Shown: positions 12,901 through 26,079 of the stretch, one piece after another
How positions within the stretch are numbered: position 1 is the stretch's first letter
Layout: every line of letters begins with the position of its first letter
NCBI GenBank assembly: GCA_038373865.1
Contig: JAXGGA010004686.1
Span: 21,533-85,532 of the forward strand
Reading direction: 5' to 3'
Source: Uloborus plumipes
Lineage: Eukaryota; Arthropoda; Arachnida; Araneae; Uloboridae
Length of the DNA stretch: 64,000 nt
Notes under the pieces: generated by a model
Seen by the model: only the letters and a program-made list of their open reading frames with translations
The model's database searches: none
Told to the model about the DNA's origin: nothing
Program-made: the position numbers and the translations under genes

Positions 12901-14806
12901 TTTCGAAAACTAAATGTGTTGAAATAAACAGGAGATGAGCCAGACACGTCATTTGGAGGGGGGGGGGATTACCCCCCCCCCACTTTGAGAAATCAATGTA
13001 TTTACATATAAGTGGGCGTGGTTTTTGTAGTTTTCTGGTGAAATTGTATTGTGTTTTTACACTTCTCCCCCCCCCCCTGGGAAAACTTGACATGACGTCC
13101 CTGGGATGAGTATCAACATTCGGGGAAAAGTTTATGCTTTTTTTTACCCTTTGTCATGAAAACTATTTTAAATTTCATCTCTCAGTGTAAAATGGAATTA
13201 CAGTCTGAACAAAATTGGAACAAACAAGATAAACAGATGTTGTAATAAAAATATTTTTCCAATAGTGACTTAATTTTCAATAATTGTTTTTTGTGATTAC
13301 AAAATGAAAACTTAATGATACTAATTTATGCATATTGACGCGCATTTAATAACATTTCGTACTTTATTTATTTATTTTTTCAATACAATCAAAATGCTTT
13401 AATTGGGGAATGAAAATAATTTGGGGCATTTTTTTTCCACACATATCTCATTCTTTTGTCAATGACTCTCAACATTTTTAGCGTTTTTTTTTAAATTCAA
13501 GCTTTGCATTTATTTATTGTTGATTTTTCAAAATGAAAGTAAGGGGAAATGGGATCGGACCTCTCTCTTGAAACTCAAAATTAAAGTCCTGTTTTTAATG
13601 TTTAAGGTACTTTATTCTGTTTACAAGATTATTTAATCTTCTTGAGGAATTTTTTGCTGTGTATCTGGTTTTCCTTAGCATTCTTAAAAACTTGTTGGTA
13701 ATGTTTCTTTTTGGCAAACAGAAATCTGATATAATGTCCCCCCCCCCTTGTCGGCATGTTTGTTATTATCGCTTAAAATTCTGCCAAATTCCGTTAGACC
13801 ACCATTACAGAATCTAAACATTTAGCATAACTTACAAACAGAGATTTATTGTGCGAAAGAAATGGAAAACAAAGATAGAAAGAAAAGATAACATCCACCC
13901 CGAAAAGAGGTAGAAAGAGATGAAAGAAAGAAAAAGCTCTTCTTTTGGTAATGCTGCAAGAACACGTTCCTCTGCTGCCGAAAAAGACGTGGGAATAGGG
14001 GGTACCTCCTCCCCTCCTACCAGAAACATTCTATCCTCCGTGCACATTCCACTGACTCACCTTTCACCTTTCGGAAAAGAGAAGAGTCCGCATCCCCCTT
14101 CAAAAACCTTCCCGCTACGCAACTCAACAGGTGGGGGGGGGGGGGGGGTATCGCCGAAGGGCAAATATTATACAGAGGAGGCATACCGCTTTTAAATTGC
14201 ATCCCCATAGTTTGCTCCTAAAACCCCTAATTTCAGGCATAGAGCGGACTGTCTGGTGAGCAAGTTGTATTCGAGATTTTGTTTTTTGGACAACAATAAA
14301 CCACGTTGGGTAATGGTTCGAAAGAGATGTTGAGGAATTCATTTCCGTCTGGGATGAGTTCTCAACTGTTGATATCCTTCGCAAACCCCCCTACCACCTC
14401 CCCCCCCCCCCAAAAAAAAAAAAAAAGAGAAAGGTGTTTTGCCATTGATGACCTCGGCGCAAAAGCGGATAGCTTCACTTTTTGCGAGTTTTGTGTTACA
14501 TAGAAATATATAAAGAGAGCTTTTATGTTTCATTCTGTTCAAGAATGAGGCATCTTCAACCAACATTCCACAAGATATTAAAAGAAAAGAGCTGCAACAG
14601 GCTATGTTTCAGACGAAGAATTATACAGCTCCTCAATAACTCAGTATTATTTTGAAACTAAAGTGCTTTTTGTCACAAGACTCGCACTGTTTGTCTTATT
14701 ATAATCTAATGTACTTGGGTTATTCTTAAAAATAATAAATGGTTTTGGATTACTATTTGTATTTAGAGCAAAAACCGAAAAGCTCCAATACACAACAATT
14801 AATTAA
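9951..14806. other. Non-coding stretch with low-complexity tracts and complex blocks
   Basis: No gene was recognised. It holds poly-G/poly-C runs (about 10180, 12958-12980, 13066-13077, 13739-13747, 14131-14148, 14400-14410), a TC repeat at about 11794-11825 and A runs near 12420 and 12490. Higher-complexity blocks at about 10290-10860, 11990-12290, 12540-12700 and 13840-14400 might be regulatory or old repeats. A 144-codon minus-strand open frame (10384-10818) has no family resemblance that I can see. Confidence 0.5.
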
Positions 14807-15596
14807 TCTATATACATAAAAGACTACTTTTGTATGCGTATGTCCGGGGTAAACTTCAAAACTACTGGACCGATTTTAACCATTTTTTCACCGTAGATAG
14901 CTACAATAACAGGGAGCAGGATAAGCTATAATTTATATATAAAAAGCTTAGTTTAAAAAAGTTATTATGGAAAACAGTTAATTTTGTCATTTTCCCATTA
15001 AATGATTAAATTTTCAACCCATTGTTGCAAAAATTTGGTGCCATGCAGCAACAATATTGATTGTAATCATATTGAAAATTTTGAACCAAGGCTTCTCTGG
15101 AGTAAGTATGAAATTTATTGCTTTCTTAGGATTTTTATATTCATTTATGCCAATAATCGCTAACGGATTAAATAAAAAGAGAATTGATTTTGGCAATAGT
15201 TAGAGAATATAAAGTGTTTATAGTCAAAAAAATTTCTAAATTAGGTACATAAGATGTTTTCACCTCACCAATGTAGTCACGAGGATAGAAACTAATAATG
15301 GGACTTATTTAACGTGCAATATTTGAAAATTGTTAATTCCGGTACGATTGATACTGTAAATATATATGTACTTTAATATACCAAGCCTATAACATTTCCT
15401 ATTTACCTAAACATTATTTGTAGTTTACATTTGTATTTCGGGTGTGCAATAAATTTTTTTTAGTTTATCCATAACATAGCCATTGTAGACATTATGTTTA
15501 TAGATAAGCACTTTAATGTTGAAAAATTTATGAATGAGTTTCACTAAAACACCCTACACCCAGAAGAAACCCGGGCAGGGCCGGGTACCCGGCTAG
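14807..15596 (+). mobile_element. Non-autonomous Helitron, about 790 bp
   Basis: It starts TCTATATACATAAAAG at 14807 after an A. It ends with a hairpin (ACCCGG 15569-15574 with CCGGGT 15581-15586, 6-base loop), a 10-base tail ending CTAG at 15593-15596, then host T. The 5' end resembles that of the first Helitron (TCTA followed by TATA-rich sequence, then a segment reading ACCGATTTTA-like). No helicase or Rep coding is visible inside, so it depends on transposase supplied elsewhere. Confidence 0.88.
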
Positions 15597-17432
15597 TTAC
15601 TCATAAGGAACATCATATTTTATTGGGGCCACTGTGCAATTGATTTCATCGAAGCAAATTCTAACAACAATAAAAGCAAATTTTTTAAACTTATTATTAT
15701 TATTATTATTATTACTGATTTTTTTTTTCTTGAAGCTGCCCAATTTTTCCACCACCGAGGTCTTCATTAGCGATTTTTAGTTTTCAAGTTTTAGTTTATT
15801 TATTGATATTGAATTCCAAGCAATTTTTTGTCGTAATAAAAATTACATAACCTGATTGTGCTGAGGAAACGATACTTTTGTTTAATTTGTTGTTTGTAAT
15901 ATTTCAATGTAAGCCTATAATTTCGCTGACAACGGACTACCATTTGATCTTTTGATTATATTGCTATAACTAACTGCAGATTATGAAGTTAATATCAGAA
16001 AATTTCAAGAAAAATACCAAATAAATACTTTATCAATATTGCAACACAATTTTGTAACAACAATATGGTAAAACTATTGCTATAATATTGTTACAGCAGT
16101 GCAATATTTAACAACATTATTATAGCAATATTTTAAAATTTACCTTTGCTGTGGTGCAATGAACAAGATGAAGATGAATTTAAAAAATGTTGCAAATTTC
16201 CTTTTGTCAAAGAAATACTTTGTGTACTTTTTTGTACATTTTTTACGGAATTGTACAATGCCTATTTTCAATACCTATCATTAAAAAATATTTATACATC
16301 ATTTAATCAAAGAAAAAAAGGAGAACGTGGCATACAAAAACGCACCAATTCTGTACTCAAAATATTCGTCCAATTCGCAGCCGGGTGCAAAGTTTTTGAT
16401 CTTCCATCTATTTATTTATTTGCTCCGAGAATTTTTCTGAAATGTATTGTTGAAAAAGATTCAAGCAGCTGGTACGTAGTATGAAGTTATGTTGAGAATA
16501 AATAATTAGCAGTTTCAGAGAAGAGAAAAATTAAGCGATGTGGCTGTGATAGCAGCTGTCAATTCTTTTTCGACAATTGTTGGGACGAATTCGTATTGTA
16601 TAATTTGGGTTTGAATTTTATTTCTCTTGACAGATAAATTATGCATCTAATTACTTTTTTCTGTGTCAGTTCCGTTTTATTTTTAAACACTATGAAGTAT
16701 TCTAGAGCTGAATGTTGTTGAAATGTTTTCGAATGAAAACTTTTTTCTTTCTTTCTTTCTTTTTAGTACCCAAAACAAGTATTTTAATGTAATTTTAATT
16801 AAACTTTAGAAGCAAATAATGCGTTTGAACTTTTTGCATTTTATCGGAAAAAAATCCCGAATAAAATAATAATGAATAACTGAAGCCTGAGGAAATGAAA
16901 TAATTAAAGTCATTCTCAAAGTTTTCTTTTCTTTCTTTTTTTGCTTGAAACAACGCTACAAAATATAACGAAATACCAATCGCTCTCTCTTTCTTTCCCT
17001 TTCTTTTTTCTTTCTCCCCCTCCCCTGTCTTTTTTTTTTTACTGACTAATTATTTAGAAAATAACACATTTTTTTTTTTATAGAAAAATGTACTTCCAGT
17101 GATTAGTTTTAAACACTGAAAATGTCATGACACCATGTGTTTATTTTTAATCTCGTTAAATTTTGTTGCACATTTCTAATCATTTCATTTAATCGTAACT
17201 TAGTGATTGCGTTTTCAGTATGCTTTGACGTACATAGTTTGTTTTAGTCCTGTACCCCTCTTAAATTACTGTGATCTTTACTCTTTCAGATTTATTTTAG
17301 GTATCGGTTATCTTTAAAGCTGATTGGCAGTTATTTTCGATTCAGCATTGTGATGCATTTCAACATTGAATTTGAGCAACATGCTCTTATTGTTTCAACG
17401 GAATTCAAATAGTCATTTCAAAGTAGTTACTA
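15597..17432. other. AT-rich non-coding stretch
   Basis: No gene was recognised. It contains a TTA microsatellite at about 15690-15712 and a patch at about 16030-16135 where CAATATTG-like words recur in both orientations. Pyrimidine-rich tracts lie near 16740-16765 and 16920-17040. Confidence 0.5.
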
Positions 17433-17607
17433 CAGTCGACGTTCGTTATAGTGACCACTCGTTATAAAGATTATCCCAATATAACGACCGGTGGGAAAAG
17501 CCCAACTTTATCCCAATATACTCTATTTTCTACCTCTTATAGCGACCACTCGTTATAAAGACCCTTTTCTGTCGGACGGAGATGGTCGTTATATCGAGCG
17601 TCGACTG
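17433..17607. mobile_element. TA-flanked MITE, pogo/Tigger-like, 175 bp
   Basis: Terminal inverted repeats CAGTCGACGTTCGTTATA at 17433 and the complement of CGAGCGTCGACTG at the right end (17607) are flanked by TA on both sides (17431-17432 and 17608-17609). Subterminal words CACTCGTTATAAAGA (twice, near 17456 and 17546) and other CGTTATA-like words repeat inside, as expected for transposase binding sites. The family guess rests on the CAGTCGAC-type ends and TA target. There is no coding capacity. Confidence 0.8.
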
Positions 17608-17609
17608 TA

Positions 17610-20239
17610 TTAATTTTTAAAAAGACCAAGCAAACAAAAGATAATGGTCAATCTAAAATGAGGAAGGGGGAGGGGATTAATTTGATGGAGGCACTGAAAC
17701 ATTAAGTAAAACTCTTACATATCGTGTTCAATTCCAACAAATAATCATTTCTCTGGTAGGTAGGGTTATCGAAATTTATTTCATATTATGAGATAATTTT
17801 TAAGAGAAATTACAAATTTAAAAGTAATATTTCTCATAAAGGACTACAATATATATTGCAATCTCTGATTAATATCCATTTAACGACTACGAATATTCAT
17901 TTCGGTTCAGTTGATCAAATTATTTTATATAAACCGAATGCAAAAGGAAAAAGTTTAACCCCTGTGAAAAATAATAAATAATAGAAATTAAATGAAGAAT
18001 AGAATGCTGAAACAGTATTTTTTTTAATTAACTTTTTTTTAAAAAACATTTACCAATATAAACTTTCTGTATGTGAATGATTCTGACTGAAAATTAATAG
18101 TTGCAATTGAATTCAAAATAACATATTATTTGGGGTATGAAATAAAAAAAATCATTTTCACAATTCTTAAAATATGGTTTTTCTCGCATGTTCAAAATTG
18201 AAATGCATTCATTGGGTTAATTGATATCCGTGGCAAAAATCTAGTTCTTTTGTAGGCTAATCCAGCAAAAATTTTGCAGTTCCCTCAAAATTTAGATTAA
18301 GAAGCTTTTACTTTGCATTGTTTGTTCGGTGTAAAAAAGATATAATACATTATTTTGTCATGGAACATTGTGGCAAAACAAATATGTTTTTAAAAATCTT
18401 TTCGAAGTTGAAAGTATTTACATCAACAGTTAATAATCTAAATATTTTTGCAATTTTAAAACTAGAAGTGGTTCGATTTGCAATTTTTACGTCGACGATC
18501 TCCTTTTCTTTTATTTGTGATCATCCCCTTGATGTATATTTTTGTAGGCTGGGTCAAAGCTGTTGGCCGACTCCTATCTTCAACTGCTTCTCATCTTGTC
18601 CTGTTTTTCGAAGAAAGCCTGTTCCACAAGCTTAACCGAAAGTTCAAACACACTTTTTTTTCTCTCTCTCTCACACTGAGATGTTTTTTTCTTTCTTTCT
18701 TTTTCTGTTTTTTTTTGCTCATTGGATGGACGGGGGCGCACCTCCGTGTGAAAGGGCCACCGCCCTCTCGTGAATAACAACATTTCTCCAAGATTCCAAT
18801 TACCGCCTTCTCATTAACCGTAACCGTAGTTCTGCTTTGCAAAAGAGAATTTTCGCGCTGTCACTCGCTTCGCGCAGCTAAGTAATGTGTAATGAATATT
18901 AAATGGCGATATAATAGCCAACAGTAGCTATGCGATTCTTTTTAATTCCATTGAATTCGCGAAACAATAAGTTATATTTTCTGCAGAAACATTCATTTCG
19001 GTTTCTGAATAAAAGAAATAGTGTTCTAGTTCATTAGTGGGAATACTTGTGGTGGGCTTTAGCAGATAATTTTATTTTCACTAACGAGTGGTAATCTGTC
19101 TTTGTTTATTAAATCAAATCATTTGATTCTCGAAAATGTTCCTTTAGTCCCTATATTGAATTCCTTTAATAACGATAAACTGACAACCATGTAAGAGATA
19201 ATGTTATAAAAATGTTAACTAGAATAACTAACTATAACAGAATAACTTCTTTTATTTTGATACTTTGATCACTTTAGAGCTTCATTTATAATGGCATCAA
19301 ACTATAAATGTATGTATTTTTCAATAATCCCAAAGAACTACACTTAAAAAAGGTTGGATGTATTTGTAAATGTTCATCTTCTTGGGGGGTCTTCATATGT
19401 ATCTAATAATCAACTATTAAATAAATAAAAATTGGTAGCAATATATTTCTTAATTAAGAAGCAAAGTAACGAGGTAATTTCAGTTCGGTTTATTATGATC
19501 AAAAAAGGAGTTTGGTGTACGTAAGGTTGATCAGGATAAAGCAAATTAAAAATGATTAAAACATTTTCAACTTTTCTCATACAAAGTTTTTCCTAATAAA
19601 GAGTCCTCATCACTTTCACGTATCAATATTTCTCTTTCATTCTTTCGTTTTTCTAAGAATCTTATATGTATTGATATTTTCTTGAAAAAATTTCGTTGCT
19701 CCATAGTTTTGTCAGAGTAAAATATCTGAAAAAGTGTGAAAAACTACTTACATTGTGTAACTTTTTTATTACTTCTTGTAATTCTTTTCCAATATTTTTC
19801 TTTTGTTTTAAAAGTTTCGTCATATGAGGGAGATTTCGTCACGAAATACAGGCATTATCTTAAAACTCTATAGCAAAGTGCGTGAGAGACGAATTTCATT
19901 TCCTACCATGTTGTTATATATCGTGTATTAAGCTATTTGAATTTTTTATATTGAAATAAGCATGAGTTAATATTGTGGTCACGTTCATGTATTATATTTT
20001 AGCTTCATGCCTTATTTCTTATTTTAAAAAAATGTACACATCAATTGATTAAGAAATATCAAAATATGTTTTAAAATTTTGAATTTTAAAACTGAAAGTA
20101 AGTTTTTACAAGTTTAAAACTTTATTTCTTCTTTAGAAGCATCTTATTATAGCTGTGTGATTTGTTGCTTGCTGCAGTATGGAAATGAATTGGATCGCTC
20201 CATAAACAAATAGACCGAAAAGCTTGTAATAATTTTTTT
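17610..20239. other. AT-rich non-coding stretch
   Basis: No gene was recognised. A higher-complexity block at about 18470-18980 is overlapped by several short open frames on both strands, which suggests GC-richer composition rather than coding. The rest is AT-rich. Confidence 0.5.
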
Positions 20240-20810
20240 AGTTGAATTTTCTCAGCAATCTACTGGAGTAAAGTTTGCTTGATTGACTTAAAATTCAAAT
20301 TATAATGGGTTTATTTAATTATTTATTTTGTTTATGAGTTTTGATGCATTTCGGCTTTGTTCGAGGTTTTCTTTTCATTGTTTTTGCTATCAAATAGTTA
20401 TTGATGAAATGCCAAACTGAAGTTCTGATTTGAGTCTCAATTAATTATGAAATTAATGAAGTTTTTATACATTTTCTAAAATTGTACAAATTTCCCCAGC
20501 TTTCATCGTTTTAGTTCGCTTCGAGCAGACTTTAATTTATATGAAATATCTAATTAGTATTCGGATTTAGTCTCATTGTACTACTGGAGTCTTGCTTGGG
20601 CGATTTAACTGTCAATTTACAATTGGTTTATTTAGTCTTTTGTTTTGTTTCATAGATTTTTAAACAGTATGGTTTTCAAGGATTAATTAACATTGTTTTG
20701 ACTATCAAATTATTATTAATGAAATGTCAATTTAGATTTAGTCTCAATTGTATCACGTACAAAATTGAATTGCTTTTGTACATTTTTTAAATCCTACTAA
20801 TTTTCCAAGT
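20240..20810 (+). repeat. Ancient tandem duplication, period about 321 bp
   Basis: Ordered shared words define two units: TACTGGAGT (20261 and 20582), GGTTTATTTA (about 20309 and 20625), ACTATCAAAT/GCTATCAAAT, TGATGAAATG/TAATGAAATG, a TTTAGTCTCA/TTGAGTCTCA word and a GTACA...TTTTTAAA stretch near each end. Many substitutions separate them, so the duplication is old. No terminal inverted repeats or coding content are visible. Confidence 0.65.
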
Positions 20811-23800
20811 TACTGCCCCCTCACCCCCCACAGTTTTTGTTTTTTGTTTTTACCATGTTTTGAAACTATCATTTTTCCGACAAAATGACCAGCTTAGAAA
20901 AAAAAACCGCCTGTTTCGGGCTGCATTTCTTATAGCGTTTAGATTTCATTTTAACTGTTACACTATTTTGCAAGCTTCTTGAAAAAAAAAAAAAAAAGCA
21001 TCGCATCTGTTTCTTATCCATAATATTACACACATTCACACGCAATTAAACATCGGACTCATTTCCGAGAAGGATATTTTTTCCCGAGCAAGTGGCTCTG
21101 AGCGATTAATTTATCCATCGTGTTTTCGGATGTAACTAATCATATTCTCTGGAGCTGCTCATGTAACGGAAACCTATTTAAAACGGCGCCGTGATGATAT
21201 TAATAGGTCTGCGACTGGATGTTGTTAGTTGCACTAATTATTATGGAGCACTGGGAACAGGTTTTTTTTTAATGTCCTAATGGCGAAGATTATAAGAATA
21301 AATATTCGAAATTAGAGAGCGATTAAGTGCGTCAAAGAATACAAACGAGTTTTAAATGCTTCTCTTTTTGATAAATTTTGGTCATGTTTGTACAATTGAT
21401 GGGCTAGAAGTAAAGGTTTCAAATGCTTCAGACGTAACTCAGAGCCGTTTAATTTATAACAATCTGTATTTTCTTTGTATATTCATCAAAAAAGATTCAA
21501 GTGGACTTTAATGTTCGTAAATCTAGCATTTACCCTTAATGCATTTTTAGGAAAAATTATTTTTGAGCTATATATTTTTAAATAAAAGTTTTGATTTGCA
21601 ACACGCACCATAATAACGTTGGAACTTGTGCGATTTATTACATTATAAACGTTATGTAGTGTTTCGTTGAAAAATTTGCAGTTTGAAAAGTTTGGAAAAC
21701 CATCTTTGGGGAAAAAAAAACTTTTAGTGCATGAAAAATGTTGCTTATTACACTCGTTTAAATCTATACATTTCATTTTCAGCAATTTTTTATGGAGAGA
21801 ATTTATACGAAAAAAAGTAATAAAAGACTGACAAAGAACAATTTCAAAATAAACAAACATTGTTGTCAGTTGCACTTCATACCATTTCGAAGATTTAAGG
21901 AAATATTGTTAAATAAAAAGCGATACAAACAATAAACTATTCCACAGCTGATAATTAAGAAAAGAGACGAGCAACAGTTGAATAAAAGTTAATGTACTCA
22001 CTTAAAAGTCTTTAAATATTAAAAAATAATGTAAGAAATTGATACTCATGCATGCATATTCTTGCAAAAAAAATTCTGCACCAACTGTACAATAATGATA
22101 AATTCAAGCCGTTGATTTTCCTTTTGTCATTCGATTTTTTTAATGCTAATAATAATAATGTTAATTTAAAAGTAAAGAATAAATGAATAAATGTTTTAGA
22201 AATTAAAAATGAAATGAAAATTAAAGGTAAAAACAAAGTCGTTTATAAAATAGATAATAGTGATCTACAAAAAGCATGAAAGGAGAATATTAATCAAATA
22301 AAACTGTTAATAATACTAACAACACAAACAAAAATTTATAACAGTATATTGAAAAAGCTGCAAGAAAAGGAGACTAAAAATGTCAATGCTTAAATATTAT
22401 TGCAAAAATATTCGAAAGGTTTTTCTTAATCTGAAATTCTGCGTGCAAATAATTGTGAACTACTTCTAACATTCATTAATTGTATTTAAAATATTCTTAA
22501 AGAATTCGAAGATGTCCCTTAAGAAACATAAACTTGCAGACATTCACTTTGCGAAATAAGAGAGACTCTTCGTCTATTTTGTTTAGAAAAGCGATTGTTA
22601 TTCAAATTTCAATTGTATTATCTTGATTCATCATTAAGTTTATATTTGTTTCATTTTTTATTGTGGCGTGAATGCTCAAAGGATTTTCCCTTTCGCTTCA
22701 GCTTAATTTTCTGCATGAATTCTTTCAGAAATTTAACCATAGTTTTATGTTTGAGCACGAGGGTCTTCTACTTTCTAAAAGTCAACGACCACATTCTGCT
22801 AACAACATTGCGTATTAAATGTCATAAAGAATTTCCATTTCAATATTTCATGTCGCAAATTTTTTCTTTTGAATGCTTAGCGCCAGGATGTCACATTGAA
22901 TTTACATTCCTATTTCTATGCCCTTGCCTCACAATCTAATTTTTCAAGTCCTCCTTTCTCTCTATCTCCCCCTGTCGAGAAGGGCCCGAGTTACAAACAA
23001 CTCCATCTGATGTTCCACTTGTCATCTCTACTTTGTTGCCATGGTAACTGAAAAATATTTTCTCTCTCTCTCCATTTTTGTGTTTTTCACCGTGGCATTC
23101 TGAGAATTTTCTGCGATCCCATGTGGTTGCTGACAGCATTCGTGACTAAATAATTTCGCCCCCAAACTAAAGACCAAAGGAATGCCGACTACTTGTGGAA
23201 CAAGATTTGTTGTTGGTTGGAAAGATACTTTGGGGAATTTTTAAAATGACGAGACTGAGTTTCGAAAGTTGTTTGTTAGATAAATCCCTTCCCAGTCCTT
23301 TTGGTAATGAATAAAGCATACAACACCGTCAACTACAAAATTTTTATCCCTTTTCAAATTCCAACGTGCATTAATGCTTATGAAGAGCTTCATATAATGT
23401 GCGTGTATTTGATGAAATGTGTTTTGTCAAATATGTAACGCCAAGTAGTACATATAATTATTCGAGGCGTTTAGTATCAAAGCAAAATCAATCCATTCCT
23501 CTAAAATTTTACAGTTGAGATAAAAAGCATTTCCCACTCTACCCGCTCAATTTTTCTAAGAGTTTTTTTTTTTTTCTTCGTTAGAATAACTTTCGGTACA
23601 TGACTTCGCTTTTGTTGTCTTTTTCCAACTGTAAATTAGCAGTATTGTTTACTTATTTACTGAATAATTTAGAGTTAGCTGGTTTTTAAATTAGTTGGCT
23701 TTTTTCCCTTCAAATTCCTCTAAATTTATATTTTATGTCATGTATTGTACTCTACAATCAAAAATATGAGTTGATTAAGCAGTGAATCGTCATTATGTTG

Positions 23801-25662
23801 TTGATGCACGGAGGTATAATAAAAGTATGGATTGTGATGGGCTTAAAGTAAAATAGGTTTTAGGCAGCTGTTTTCGGCCTGATTAAGAGAATAGTATAGA
23901 CCGAAATAAAAACAAAACAAAAACAAAACACATCAAATTATTAAGAAAATAGTACTTTTGAAAATTCTTAAATTAAGCTGGTTTTGATATAAAACGTCTC
24001 AATTACTATTTGCATTATCATCATTATAATGGTCGTTTCACAGCATTAATAAACGGAATTATCTAAGAAGAGTATGAGAGATATTTGAACTGTTCATTGC
24101 TTTAAGTTTATTCATAAAAAAAATATTTAAAAAAAAAATAAACGGTTCGAATGCAATTGCAATACAAATTAAGGACTAAATTTGAAAAATCTGCGTTTTA
24201 AATAATACAACTTTTCAATTAAGAAAAAAAAATATATTCTGCTATTTCAGTCTAAGTGTGTATGTAACTCAAAATGACGTAACGAAATTAAGTACACCTG
24301 TAAAAAAAAACACATATAAAATTCATATAGATATTATTTTTAAGAACATTTTGATAATAAATTTCAATGCATGTAATTAAAAAACTCAGATAATTTCCAC
24401 ATGCTGAAAGGTAATCTGCCTCAACCTTGCTGTTCTGCAAGAAGTGATAGATTTTTACATAATCCATGTATATTTTGCTTTTGAAAATCTCATCACTTTT
24501 GTGAACTAATTTTTACTTTACACCCCGAGGAATGAATATGTATCCCTTCTGTATAAGTACACCTGAAGGAAGGGAAAGGAACTTGTTCCTTTAAAGTACA
24601 GAGTTAATGGTTTATTCATGAAGCCTTGATTACAGATGCATCTTCGACATAAGAAGTGTAAGAGATACTTGATGTTTATGGGCACTAAAAAGTATTTTTA
24701 TAGCAAAGCGGAACTTTTTTTTGTTCCAAAATACCGTCTCGGTGCTTTAGGGGCAGCAGATCATTAGAGCTAACTTTTCCATCCCGGCTTCATGGGTTGT
24801 GCTTTTTTTCTCCGTTTTTTTCTTTTACTTTTTGGCAACACCGGAGGAGAAATTGTAAACGCGAAGGCTTATTACATAGACATGAATTGTTGTTAGAAAG
24901 AGCTTTTATTGTAACGAGCTTCTTCGTTTGGACCCTTGCACGGTTATTTAAGAAAGAAAAATAAAAATGAAAATTAATGGTTCCCGCTGCGGATGTTATT
25001 AAAAAAAGAAAAATAACTCTTAAAATATTTTCCTCCCTCTTTCACGTTGCATGATTTTGAAGATGTTATAATGATGTTTGGTGAAATCTAAACATCTCTT
25101 TTCGTTTTATTCTTTATTTAAATTAAACCGAGTTTAGCACTCACATAAACTTAAATAAAATGTTGGCTTTAGATTTTTTGCGCAACAATAAAACTTGAAG
25201 ACTGTTTTGGTTAACATTAAAATAAACATTAAAACACCGCTTTGCGTTTGTTTTATAAAAGTTGGTTCGATTTAAGAGATTAATGCTATTAAAACTTTTC
25301 TTTCAATAAATGTGCTTGGAAGTGAATTGAAATATGACTGAATCATGCTAGTTCAGCAAAAAATATTGCCATAAATAATATGTATTTGTGCTTTTGTGAA
25401 AAATTAAAACCTATTGCTTTCATTGGATGATTTACGAACAAAAGCAATATGTTGCAACATCATTATTTATTATTATTATTGTTTTTGTTATTAATAATAA
25501 TATTATTGTTTTTAGTCTATAAAAACTTAAATAGAATGAATGCAGTACTTCGAAAAACCTTTACATTTTCCAGTTTTTTCCTCAACTTTCTACTCTAGTT
25601 AAAATCCACACATCCTCATTCTGTGAAACGTTGGTGTTTTATAGTTTCTGTTTACAAGTTGT
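20811..25662. other. AT-rich non-coding stretch
   Basis: No gene was recognised. A high-complexity block at about 21000-21260 has few homopolymers and several TAAT words. Another lies at about 22660-23290. Poly-A is present near 20983-20998. A 24720-24800 segment resembles part of a retroposed sequence but could not be assigned. Confidence 0.5.
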
Positions 25663-25670
25663 ACTCCTAA

Positions 25671-25764
25671 CAGGGTTGCCAACTCCCAAAACTCGGCTCC
25701 CCTAAAACCAAAAAAAAAAAAAACCCCTAAAAACCCCTAAATTCCCAAATCCTCAAGTTGATGA

Positions 25765-25817
<53 letters not shown>

Positions 25818-26071
25818 AAACGTCACGAATGGCGTGAAAAGTAGTCACGGGACCTCCCGGTTTTTAATGATATTGAACGAGTTTGAGCTTAATATTGGCT
25901 TTTTATGGTTTTTCAAGCGAAAAAAGGGACTTTTTTTCATCATTTGACTTCTCAAAACCCCGAAATTTAAACCCCTAAAATTACCCCTAAAAATATTTTC
26001 CCCCTAAAAAAACCCCATTCGAAAATTTTCCCCCTAAATTTAGGGGGAAAACCCCTAAGTTGGCAACCCTG
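25671..26071. mobile_element. hAT-like MITE with 8-bp target duplication, 401 bp
   Basis: A 14-bp perfect terminal inverted repeat CAGGGTTGCCAACT lies at both ends (left 25671, right end 26071), with an exact 8-bp target duplication ACTCCTAA at 25663-25670 and 26072-26079. Ends of the CAGGG type with 8-bp duplications are characteristic of hAT transposons. The interior is rich in CCCCTAAA/TTTAGGGG words in both orientations and holds an uninterrupted A run of about 46 bases (25769-25814). It has no coding capacity. The exact duplication indicates a fairly recent insertion. Confidence 0.92.
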
Positions 26072-26079
26072 ACTCCTAA

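Noticed and set aside
12944..13110. Inverted-repeat element around the G and C runs
   Set aside because: Only a short GACGTCATG-like word is shared between the sides. The rest is homopolymer, so element status is not supported.
18478..18842. Cluster of open frames on both strands
   Set aside because: The frames encode low-complexity runs of phenylalanine, leucine, lysine and glutamate from pyrimidine tracts.
24736..24800. Possible tRNA gene or SINE head
   Set aside because: No A and B box pair at proper spacing and no cloverleaf could be found.
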